From Drechslerella dactyloides (lineage: Eukaryota; Ascomycota; Orbiliomycetes; Orbiliales; Orbiliaceae), in the NCBI GenBank assembly GCA_020064725.1, contig JAGTWJ010000013.1:1045318-1109317 (forward strand): a stretch of 64,000 nucleotides of DNA, given 5' to 3'. A program made the translations under genes and the position numbers. Below the pieces are notes generated by a model that worked only from the letters and a program-made list of their open reading frames with translations, made no database searches and was not told the origin of the DNA. Numbering within the stretch: the first letter of the stretch is position 1; each line of letters starts with the position of its first letter. Positions 52,320 to 63,716 of this stretch are shown in pieces.

Positions 52320-53467
52320 TAAGAAATTTATATATATATAAAATTTTTTTTTTTTAAAATATAAATTAATTTATTTATTATTTTATAAATACTATTTTAA
52401 TAATAAGTGATTTTATTTAAAACCTTAATGTTTGTTTTGGTTTTAAAATAAAAATATGGTATAGTTAATTTAAGAGTTAATATCTTTTAATAATTAGAAT
52501 AAATAAAATATATTATTATTATTATTAAAAAATGAAAAAAAATAATAAAAATAATAGAAAAGATAGATAATAATAAATCTATATATCTTTTTCTTTTTTA
52601 TATAATAAAATTTTATAAAATAATTCTTAGAATTATATATATAATATAATATAAACTAGTATTAATTATATTTAATAATATATATATATTGGAAAGATAT
52701 TATATTAAATATTAAAACTTATATTATTATTATTTAAAAAGATTTTAAAATTAAAATTCTTTTTTAGAATTTTTAAAAAATTAATGTTAAATTTTTTTTA
52801 AAAAATTTCTGTTTTCTTGATAAAAGTCTTTTTTTTGGAAAAAATAGTTTTTATTTTTGTATTAATTAAATTAATCTTTTTATATAAATAAGTAATTCTT
52901 GTTTAAACCTAAATAACTTTAATAAAAAGAAGAGTTTAATTATTTTTAGTTTTTTTAAGCTTTTTTTATTTAATATTTAATTAATAAAAAATCTATTTTA
53001 TTATAAGAAATTAATATTTGTTAGTTTTAGTCTAAATAAAAATAAAAAATAATATATTTGGATTAATAAAGATATAATTATGATTTCGATGAGTATAATT
53101 ATTATATTTATTATTTAAATAAAAAAAAATTAGATAAAAAAATTATATTTTTTATAAAATTTATAGATAATCTAAGAATATAAATCTTAATTTTTAATTT
53201 AATATATTTATTTTAAATAATATTTATAAAAAGACTTTTTTTGATGATTAGTAGGTATACTAAGAAATAATAGAAGAAATTATATTAAAGAAGAATTAAT
53301 TTTAAAAGGAAAAAGGAAAATATAAAAAAAAATTACTTGATTAAAAATTATATTATTTTAATTATTTAATTATTTTATATATAAAGAATTTATATTAGTT
53401 TATTCTATACTATTTAAATCTATATCTGAAATTAATATATTACTAATTATAGTAGAAAGGAGAATAG
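52320..53467 (+). other. 3' internal region of the 42920 Gypsy copy
   Basis: Colinear with 19,490-20,190 and 22,092-22,399 (shared words ATGGTATAGTTAATTTAAGA near 52,456 and 19,630). It ends in the purine tract. No gene readable. Confidence 0.5.
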
Positions 53468-54154
53468 TATTATAAGATAATAATATAATATCTGAATATT
53501 TTATATAGATTAGATTTTTATATAGATATTTAGTTTATTTAGTATATAAAGTAATAATATATCTATATATTATAAAAAAAAGATTTTTATATAAAATATA
53601 TAATTATATAAGATTATTTTATATAAATAATTAACCTATATAATAAATTAAACTATATAAATAATAAAAATTATATAAATAATAAGACTATATAGAGTCT
53701 TAGATTATATAAATAAAATACTATCATAAAAGAATATTATTTTTATTATATTTTTCTTAATATAAAAATTATTATAATAATTTATAATATATAATATACT
53801 TTTTACTTCTAATTTCTAAAAAATCAGGAGTAAAAAATAAATAATATTTAAAAGTAAAAAGTATAATATATTAATATATCTTTATTATTTTATATATTAA
53901 ATATTATATATAATTAGTATATTTTATCTTAAAATTAATACCTTTTTTTTTAAAAACTATTAGTTAATATTTAAATTATAATATTTTAATAACTAGTTTA
54001 TTTTATTATTGTTGTTATATATTTTATTTTATAGTTATTATTGTACTTGATATATACTTATCTTCCTTTATTAAGAACCCCGTACGATAGTGACTGAGAG
54101 TTAGGAACTTTAGAGTGAAGTGTATTTGATCTGGTCCTGGGCTGAAGTGTAACA
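53468..54154 (+). repeat. Right LTR of the 42920 Gypsy copy (type A)
   Basis: 687 bp. The start is RIP-changed (TATTATAAGATAATAATA) while the 3' terminal ~90 bp (CCGTACGATAGTGACTGAG to CTGAAGTGTAACA) is nearly intact. Confidence 0.85.
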
Positions 54155-54779
54155 AATTCTAAAAAAACTTATACTTTTTTAAATATTTTTAGTATTAATT
54201 AGTCTTATATAATTTATATCTTCTTTAAATCTATTTTTATATTATAAAGAGTAATAATAATTCCTAAAAATTTAACTTTAATTATTTTAAATTTACATTT
54301 CTTTAGTTTAATTTTAAACTTATATTAATTTAGAATTTTAAAAATTTAGTTAATATATTTTTAATATTTTAAAAATTTTTTATTATAAATAAAAATATTA
54401 TTTAGGTATATTATATATATATTATTAATATATTTTCATAAAACATAATTCATAAATATTTAAAAAATTATAAATATATTAGTTAATTTAAAAAGTATAA
54501 TTAAATATTTAAATAATTTATATTTAGTTTTAAAAGTAGTTTTTTATTTTTTTCTAAGATTAATTTTAATATTATAATATATATTAATAAGGTCAAGTTT
54601 TATATAAATTATAGTATTTAATATTTTATTAAAAGATTTATTAATAAGAGGTAAAGATTTTTTATCTTTAATAGTTATTATATTAAAAGTTTAATAGTTA
54701 ATATAAATTTATAATTTTTTAAAATCTTTTTTCTTTATAAATAAAATAAAATATTCTATTAATAAATTAAAAAATTATA

Positions 54780-55028
54780 ACATATTCCACAAGCAAGCAG
54801 ACCACACAAGCAAGCAGACCACCCCATATAAACCAACACCCTACCAAAACACTTTTTATTAATAACTTAATCAATAATTAATTTAAAATTAGAATAAAAT
54901 TAATCTTGTTTATATAAACTATTACAAATCTAAAAATATTTTTTTAAATTTTTTTTATATTAAATTAAAGAAATATACAAGGGGGGTGGTCCGGTCGCTT
55001 GTCTGGTCCAGTCGCTTATTGTTGACGT
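54780..55028 (-). mobile_element. 249 bp MITE, copy 7, mutated at one end only
   Basis: TA-flanked. The first ~90 bp differ from the intact copies only by G-to-A (ACGTATTCC to ACATATTCC, GCGAGCGG to GCAAGCAG, twice). The rest, including the right end, is unmutated. Confidence 0.88.
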
Positions 55029-55496
55029 TATATCTTAAATTAGTATTTTTGTATTATTATAATAGAGATATAATTTTTTTTATTCTATTATTAATTAAGG
55101 TTTTTATAGGTTTTCTAAATATAAATAAAATAAGGGTAAATTTTTTATAAAAATTTAGATTTCTTATTTTAGTATATTTTTATTAGTTTTAAAATATATC
55201 TAGTTTTTTAATTTATAATTTAAACTATTAACTACTTTTTATTGTATTTTTATTAGATATTATTTTATATATTTGTTTTTTTTTTATTAATTAATAAAGT
55301 TATTTTTAAAATATTTTTAATAAAAATAATATTTATTTTTTTATTTATAATATTGCTTGATATATTATTTATAGATCTTAAATTTATTAAAACTATAGAA
55401 ATAATTTAGATAGTAAATATATTTTTTTTCTATTAAATATAGATAATTATAGTATTATCTTTTTTTATAAATTTAGAAATATTATAACGTATTCCA

Positions 55497-57378
55497 CAAG
55501 CAAGTGGACCACACAAGTGAGCGGACCACCTCAATACCCTACCCCAGCAAAAACACTGGTTTTATGGCCATACTGTTATTACACTAGGTTATATATATAC
55601 TAGTTTACTTAATTATATGCTTAAGATATCTACTAATATATTTAAATATTATATCTAGGTTTATTATAATTATTATAGTAAATTATTTTTTTAGAGATGG
55701 TTTTTAGTTAGGGATTGCTTTAATGGTTTAGATATTTTATTTATTTATCTTATTTATTTATAATATTATTATTTAGGATTTTATTAGTTTAATATATGAT
55801 AAGTGTGTTTTTATGTTGTATATACTTTTTTTTTGTTTGTTGGTATTTATTTAATATTTTATTAATAGAGTATAGTGTTGTGTTTTTTGTTTGTATAAGT
55901 GTTAGTTAGTATATTATTATCTGTATTTTTTTAATAAATTAGTTTATAGTAGCTAGTAATAATATTAAAAAATTATCTTAATATTAGGTAATCTGGTTTT
56001 TGATAAATTCTAATTATAAATTAGTTTTTAAAGAATTTATTGGGGTTTTTATTGTCTAAATGGTTACTATATTTATAGTATTAAAACGTAAATTTATTAA
56101 GGTAGATATTAATAGTTGTATATTTAGTTTTAAGAAAATCTTATTAGGATTATAAAATATAATACTAGTTTCAGTAAAGCTACTATATATATTCTTAGGT
56201 ATTATTACAGTAGTAAATATTCTGTGGAATTTAGAGAAGAACTCTAGTTTACTAATATAATTAATATATGTATGTATTAAGTTTTCTACTTAATGATTAT
56301 ATATCTACTTTAATAGTCTAAAGCACCTAATATCTAATAGCTGAAGAAGATATGAAGAATATAATGGTATATAGACTGTAATAATTTTGTACTTTTAATA
56401 ATAAAACTTGAAAGATGTTGAATAGTAGTTGTTATAGTTATTTAGGACTAATAGCTAATAATCTAAAATACAGTATTGTGCTGTAAAGTAGTTGAAATGC
56501 TTTAATTACTCTACAGTAACCTTATTTGTTGTCTAGTTGTTATTAGAGAATATAATAGCTTAGTTATTTGGTAAGTTAGTTTCTGTATACTAATTAGTTA
56601 GATAGTGTTGATTAATTAGGATAATAAATAGTGGTACTGTCTAATTTTCTGTATTTATCTTCTGAATAATTGTTATCTATTTGTGATTCCTAAGTTGTAC
56701 CAGCTTAACTTTATTATATATTTCAGCTCTTATAACAACTGTAGTTATAGAAATTATGTTTATTACAAAGCCTGTTTTATTAAAATTATAGATATTATTA
56801 TCTATAATACTATACTTTACTTTTGTTATTTATAAAAACTGAAATTATTTTTGAATAAAATCTAGATCTTTGTATTTAGTTTACTAGTAGTCATACTTTT
56901 TAAATAAATATATCTAGAGCTCTAGATAGTATTTTACAAAATTTACTACCCAATTCTTATTAATATGTTGTATATTATTATTAATATATATTGATAGTAG
57001 CTGGTTAGCCATATCTTCCACACTATCTAATTTAAGATAAAAAAACTATATAAATAACTTAAATATATATTGAACAATAATGTCTTCTTCTAATTTTATA
57101 AGGTTTTATAATTTAAAAATACTGTCTACCTTCAAAATATGATTGTTATACTAGTATAATAGAGTAGTATAAAGGATATCATAAAGCTTAATAATAGCTC
57201 AAATACTTAATTTTTAATCTTTTTCCAGAACTTTAATAGCTAAAATAACTTAGGATTTAGTCATAGTGGCAGCCATAATAATAATTATAAAGGTAATATG
57301 GTGCGGAAGAGGAGTGGTCACACCAGTATTGAGAGATGGTCCACTCGCTTGTGTGGTCCGCTCGCTTGTGGAATACGT
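55497..57378 (-). mobile_element. Pogo/Fot1-like DNA transposon (1,882 bp), transposase on minus strand
   Basis: TA-flanked (55495-55496, 57379-57380). Ends ACGTATTCCACAAGC.., same family as 8070 and 20198. The transposase relic starts at the ATG complementary to 57276-57274 and runs leftwards. The minus strand keeps recognisable HTH sequence (AAAGTTCTGGAAAAAGATT). Confidence 0.88.
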
Positions 57379-60254
57379 TATATAATTTTTATAAAAGTAT
57401 CTTATTTTGGTTTTTAAATCTTTATTATAATATTTTTAATTAAAATAATTTTTTAAGTATTATTTTTATTTTTTAAATATTTTAAAAATTAAAATATAAA
57501 TAATATAAAATATATATAATAATTTATTAAATTTATTATTAATAATATATTTTATTTTTTTAGAATTATTATTTTTATTTACTAATTTTTTATATATTTT
57601 TTTATAATTTTAATATATTTATATAAATTTTTCAATTTAGACTATGGTATATTTGTTGGTTTATTATATTTTTAGGATTTTTCTTCATTTTCTTTGCTTA
57701 ATATTATTGTAGATATGTTTGTAGTATTTAAACTATATTTTAAAATATCTAATATAATAAATATATTTAAAAGTGTTAAAAGTTTTTATAATAATTTTTT
57801 TTTAATATAGTTTAGATATAAAAAATGATAATATTGATATACTTATTTACTATTGTAATTATTATAAAGGTTAAGATATTTATATAATTATATATTAGTA
57901 TTATTTTATTAGTAAAATTAATATTTTTGTTTTATGTATAAAAGATATTTTATATTTTTAAAAAATTATTTTTTATTTTTAAAATTATATTATCATAGGT
58001 TTTTGTTATTTTTAACTTATAATTAATATATTTTTTATTAATTAACAAAAGACTATTTATATTTTTAGATTATATATTAGTGGATAGTCTTTTAATATAA
58101 TTAATAAATATTTTATTATTTTTTTAAAATATTTTATTATCTAATAGTATTAATTTTTTTAGTTTATCTGTAGTTTTGGTAAATATTAATTTTTAATATT
58201 TTATATATTATTTTTTTTTAATTAGAATAATAAATCTATAAGTTATATAACTTTATTGTTTGTATAATTGAGTATATTATTAAAAGAAAACTATCTATAA
58301 AATAGTTTTTTTAGTGTTTTATTAATAACTTTTTATTTTTATTTTATTTTATATAGTATTTTTTATTATAATTAAAATAAGTAATATTTGAATTGTTTTT
58401 ATAAAGATTTTTTTATTATTTTAGTATTTTTCTTATAAATATTTATTTAAGTTTTTTTAATACATTAAGTAAGATTCTAATATTAGATTATTTTATAATT
58501 AATTAAATTTTTTTTTTTTGGTTCTATATCTTTAAATGGTATAGGGTTTATTTAATAATTGTATTAATTTCTTATATAATATTTTGGTGTTAGATAAATT
58601 TAATTTTAGGATATATATATCTCTAAATTTTGTTTATAATTGTTTTGAAATTTTATAAAAATAAAAATTATTATATTATTCTAAATTTTTATTTTTATTA
58701 AAAATATTTTTGAAAATTCTTTTTTTTTTTATTTTCAGAACAATCTTTTTTAATATATTTTATTTTATTATACTGGTAATAAAAAGATATATTAGATTTC
58801 TTAGATTTCTCATATTAAATTATATTAAGATTTATAGATTCTAATCTATATATTTTATTTAATTTTTAAAGAAATTTTTAATATATTTGTTAAGATTACA
58901 TTTATTTAAATTATATTATAGTTTTTTTTAATAGATATTTTTTTGAAAATAATAAAGTATATTATTAAACTTAATTATTATAATTTATATTTATAATAAT
59001 TTATATTTTTATTAATAAATTTTTATTTAATAATTTTTATTTTTAAATTAAATTTAAATTTTTTCTTAGTTTTATAAAATAAAGCTTTATTATTATATTT
59101 AATAAAGAATATATTAATTAAACTACTAAAAGAAATTTATATAAATTTAGTTTGTTTAAATTAGTTAAATTTTTTAAAAACTTCTTCAATTTTATTTTTA
59201 TATCTATATTTTTATTTAAAATATTTAATAAATTCCAGAAAACTATTAAAGATTTTTTTAATTTCTAAGATTTTGTTTTTTGGTTTTTTTTTTTATTATT
59301 TTATCATATATTTATTTATATAATAAATAAATATTAAAAATATTTTTTTTAAAATATATTTTTATAAAAAAAATCTTGTACTATTTTATAAAAAATTATT
59401 TAAAATAAAAAAAAAAAAAAAATTAAATTAATAAAGAAATTGATTAAATTTTTTAAATTATTTTTATATTTAATTAGATTTTTTATTTTAATATTTTATT
59501 AGATATTATTATAAAAATAACTGGGTTTCTTATTTTTTAAGTTCTTAATTTATTAATTTGTACAAATCTAAATATAATAAGTAATAAAAGTTTTTAAATA
59601 GTAATATTGTTTATTTAAATATTAGTTAAAATTTTTATATTTTATTATTTTTTTAAAATTTCTTAATAATTATTTTAATATTCTTAATTATTACTGAGAC
59701 TATTTATATATTTATTAATATATTATAATAATTTTTTATTATATTATCTTAAAATTCTATTCTAACTTTTATTTAATATTATTTTTAATATAATATTATT
59801 TATTTTTTTTAAGATTTATATTCTAATATTTATTACTAATTTGTTTTAGTATTTTTGTAGATTATTTATATATTTACTAATTAATTTAAAAGAATTAAGA
59901 TTTATATTATTATTTTTTTATATATAATAATATATTTAAGTTATTATTATAGTTATTTTTGTTTATATATTTCTAAAATATAGAAATTATTAATAGATTT
60001 TTTATATTTATTATTTTATTATTTTATAATATTTAAAGTTACTATTATCTATAAAATATTTTTATAATTTTGTATTATAAAATTTTATTTTATTTTTATA
60101 TATTAAAGAAAACTTGTAAATTATACTAAAAATTATATATATATATTTTTTTTTTTTTATTTATTAAAAATAATTGATTAAAATATTATATTTTGACCTA
60201 AAATTAAATTAAATATATTTTATTTGAAGTTTTTGACTTTTAATTACTATTATA

Positions 60255-60502
60255 ACGTATTCCACAAGCGAGCGGACCACACAAGCGAGCGGACCACCCC
60301 ATATAAACCAACACCCTACCAAAACACTTTTTATTGATAACTTATCATAATTAATTATTAATTTAAATTAATAAAATTAATCTTGTTTATATAAACTATT
60401 ACAAATCTAAAAATATTTTTTTAAATTTTTTTTATATTAATTAAAGAAATATACAAGGGGGTGGTCCGGCCGCTTATCTGGTCCAGTCGCTTATGTTGAC
60501 GT
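60255..60502 (-). mobile_element. 248 bp MITE, copy 8, with small deletions
   Basis: TA-flanked (60253-60254, 60503-60504). Same ends and body as the other copies but with several single-base and short indels (for example GATAACTTATCATAATTAAT) rather than RIP changes, and GGCCGC instead of GGTCGC at the right end. Confidence 0.85.
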
Positions 60503-60789
60503 TATAAGATTTTTATAATAAAAGATAAATATATATTAAATATAATAGTAATTGTTGGAATAAAATATGTAATAATATAATAAATAAATTAATTATTAAG
60601 ATATTATAGTTTAAATATTAATTAATAGTTTTTAAGAAAAAGTTATTAGTTTTAAAATAAAATATACTAATTATATATAAATGTTTTAATATATAAAATA
60701 ATAAAAATATATTAATATATTATTTAATAATTTAATTTATCTTATTTAATATTTAGTTGAGTATTGAGTATTTTAAGTATTGAGTACTT

Positions 60790-63716
60790 ACGTATCTCAC
60801 AAGCGAGCGCGCAGCACAAGCGAGCGCGCAGCCTCCCAGTCAAACACCACCCTAAAAGCCTTTTATAATATTTAATAAATATTTACTATAAAAATATAAA
60901 AAAAATTTTTTAAAAAACATAAATCAAAATAATTAAATTATATTTTTTCAATTTTTTTAGTGTAAAAATAAATTAATAATAATTAATTTAAAATTTTAAA
61001 CAAACAACACATAGTCTTAGGTGTTTGCCAGTAAATATCTCTATAATATATTAATAAAAATCTTTAAAAATCTCAAATCTAATAAATTATTATATAGTCT
61101 AGGCCTGTATAAAGCCTCTATTACTTATATTGAAATTAAAGTCTATAGACTCTTCTAAAGTTGGCACAACACACCAGCTATTTTTTTAATAATTATATAT
61201 ATAAAATAAATAAAAAAATTAAAAAAATTAATTTTAATTTTAATATAAAAAAGCTTTTTTATTTACTTTTTTTAATTTTTTTTATTTATTATATATTTTA
61301 ATATTAATATTTTTAGTTTTTATAACAAAAATTCATAAAAAATTGGATTTTTATTAAAAAAAATTAAAAAAATATAACGTCAATAATAAGCGAACGGATT
61401 AGACAAGCGAGCGGATCACCTTATTACCCCATCTCAATAAAATACTGATTTCACCCACCAAATACTATAGCTTTAGGCTAAATACATACTAAATAGTTTA
61501 TTTATATACTTAAGATATTTTTTAATATATTTAAATATTATACCTAGCTTTATTGTATTAACTATAGTATAATATTTTTTAGAGTCTTCTTCTAGCTATA
61601 TATTTTTAATAGTTTTTAGTTTTATTTATTATATTATTTATTTAAGTATCTTAGTTTAATATATTATCTACTTAATATATAATAAATATATTTCTATATT
61701 ATATATATTGTTTTTTTATTTATTGTTGTTTATTTAATACTTTATTAGTAGAATGTGTGTTGTGTTTCTGTATATATAAATATTAATTGATATATTTAGT
61801 CTATATTCTTTTAGATAGCTAGTCTATAACTGTTAGTAGTATAAAAAAAATTCTAATATTGGATAATCTGGTTTTTAATTAAGCTTTTGTAAATTAATTT
61901 TTAATAGTTTAATAATATTTTTATAGTTTAGGTAGTTACTATATTTATAGTATTTGAATATGAATTTACTAGAATAACTATAATAACTGTATCTAGTTTT
62001 AATAAAATTCTATTAGAGTTATAAGATATAATATTAGTTTTAGTAAAACTACTATATATATTTTTAGATATTATATAATAGTAAATACTTTATAAAATTT
62101 AGTGAGAAACTCTAACTTAAAGATATAGTTATGTATATATATATTAAATTTTTTATTTTATAATTAATATTTGTTTTAATAGTCTAAAGTAGCTAATATC
62201 TAGTAGCTAGAAAATATATGATAAATATAGTAGTATATAGATTATATAATCTTATACTTCTAATAGTATAGTTTAAAAGTAATAAAATAATAGTTTTATA
62301 ATTATCTAGAACTAATAATTAGTAGTCTAAAATATAATACTATATTATAAATTTGTTAAAATATTTAGCTATTATAAAATAAGCTTATTATTATCTAATT
62401 ATTATTAGAAAATATAATAATCTAATCTACTAATAGCTTTGTTGCTATATACCAGCTAGCTAAATAGTGTTACCCCAATAAAAATAATAATAGCAGTACT
62501 ATTAATTTTCTATACTATTTTTTAGATAATTATTATTTATTTATAATTTCTAGGCTATATTAGCTTAGTTTATTGTGTGTTTTAGTACCTATAATAATAG
62601 TAGTTATAAATATTATATTTATTATGAAGTTAGTTTTATTAAAGTTATAGATGTTATTATCTATGATGTTATATTTAGTTTTTTACAGCTTCTATTAATT
62701 AAAACTATTTGCTGATAAATATAGGATCTTTGTATTTTATTTGCTAATAATTATACTTTTTAGATAAATTTGTTTATAGTTTGGGTGGTGTTTGATAAAG
62801 TTCTAGTCTATCTTTTATTAATGTATTATATATTATTGTTGTTATGTGTTAGTAGTAGCTAATTAGCTATATCTTCCATATTATTCAGTTTAGGATAAAA
62901 AGACTATATATATAGTTTAAGTATATATTAAAATAGTATTTTCTCTAATTTATAAGTTTTATAATTTAAAGATGTTGTTATATTATAAAGAGTGGTTATT
63001 ATATTAGTAGATTAAGGTAGTATAAGAAATATTATAATATTTAGTAATAATTTAAATACTTAATTCTTATTTTTTTTTATAGTTTTAATAGCTAGAAGAA
63101 CTTTGGATTTGGTTGTAGAGATAGGTATTATGGTTGTGGAGATATAAGGTATAGGAGGAGTGGTGGGCGTGTAGGTGGTGAGGTGATCTGCTTGCTTGTC
63201 TGATCTGTTCGCTTATCATTGACGTTAAATAAAAAAGCTTTTTTATATTAAATCAAAATTAATTTTTTTTTAATTTTTTTATTATATTTTATATATATTA
63301 TTTTGAAAAAATAGCTAGTGTATAGCTGGTGTGTTGTACCAACTTTAGCAGGCTTTTTAGATCTTAATTTTTATTATATTAAGTAATAGCTTGATAAAAG
63401 CCTAGATATATAATAATCTATTAGATTTGAAATTTTTAAAGATTCTTATTAATATATTATAGAGATATTTACTGGCAAACACCTACGACGTTGTGTTGTT
63501 TTTTACAATTTTTAATTAATTATTATTAATTTATTTTATTTTAAAAAATTTTTTAAAAATATAATTATATATTTGAATTTATTTTTATTTTATATTATTT
63601 TTTTATAATTTTTTAATAGATATTGACTAAAATAATAATAAAAGGTTTTTGGTGGGGTGTTGGGCTAAGGGGGGGTGTCCGCTCGCTTGTCCTGTCCGCT
63701 CGCTTATCGTTGACGT
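60790..63716. mobile_element. Foldback element, copy 4, split by a pogo-like element, with two different ends
   Basis: Left part 60790-61376 and right part 63226-63716 add up to about 1,078 bp. They are largely reverse complements, including AAAGTTGGCACAACACACCA in the left part and its partner near 63,330. The left end reads CGTATCTCACAAGCGAGCGC with a doubled GCGAGCGCGCAGC word. The right end, read inward, is ACGTCAACGATAAGCGAGCG with a doubled GCGAGCGGACA word. The expected TA next to the left end is not clean (CTTACGT), whereas TA follows the right end. Confidence 0.75.
61377..63225 (-). mobile_element. Pogo-like DNA transposon (1,849 bp), transposase on minus strand
   Basis: TA-flanked (61375-61376, 63226-63227) inside the foldback element. 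The ends start ACGTCAATAATAAGCGAACG and ACGTCAATGATAAGCGAACA with GGATC words, the family of 15934 and 38737. The body carries many one-base deletions compared with the other copies and is slightly shorter. Confidence 0.85.

Larger units (their letters stand above)
42920..54154 (+). mobile_element. Near-complete Gypsy copy with both LTRs and nested insertions
   Basis: Left LTR 42920-44680 (interrupted by the foldback at 43432-44502, 688 bp without it) and right LTR 53468-54154 (687 bp). The interior contains a gag relic (zinc knuckle near 46,120), a pol relic (YLDN at 51343-51354) and a purine tract AAAGGAGAATAG before the right LTR. Nested are a pogo-like element (46854-49246) and a MITE (52069-52317). 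Compared with the copy at 5135, about 1.8 kb of pol is missing at the MITE position. The flanking pentamers GAAAA and AATTC do not match. Confidence 0.8.
54155..60789 (-). mobile_element. Gypsy copy on the minus strand, partial, with nested elements
   Basis: On the minus strand: part of the 5' LTR (60789 to 60184, with a MITE inside), leader and gag relic (zinc knuckle near 58,730-58,790), a pogo-like element (55497-57378), a MITE (54780-55028) and a reverse transcriptase relic with YLNN at 54397-54408. It ends at the neighbouring LTR at 54,154, so its 3' part is missing. The 5' LTR is cut by the foldback element starting at 60790. Confidence 0.7.
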
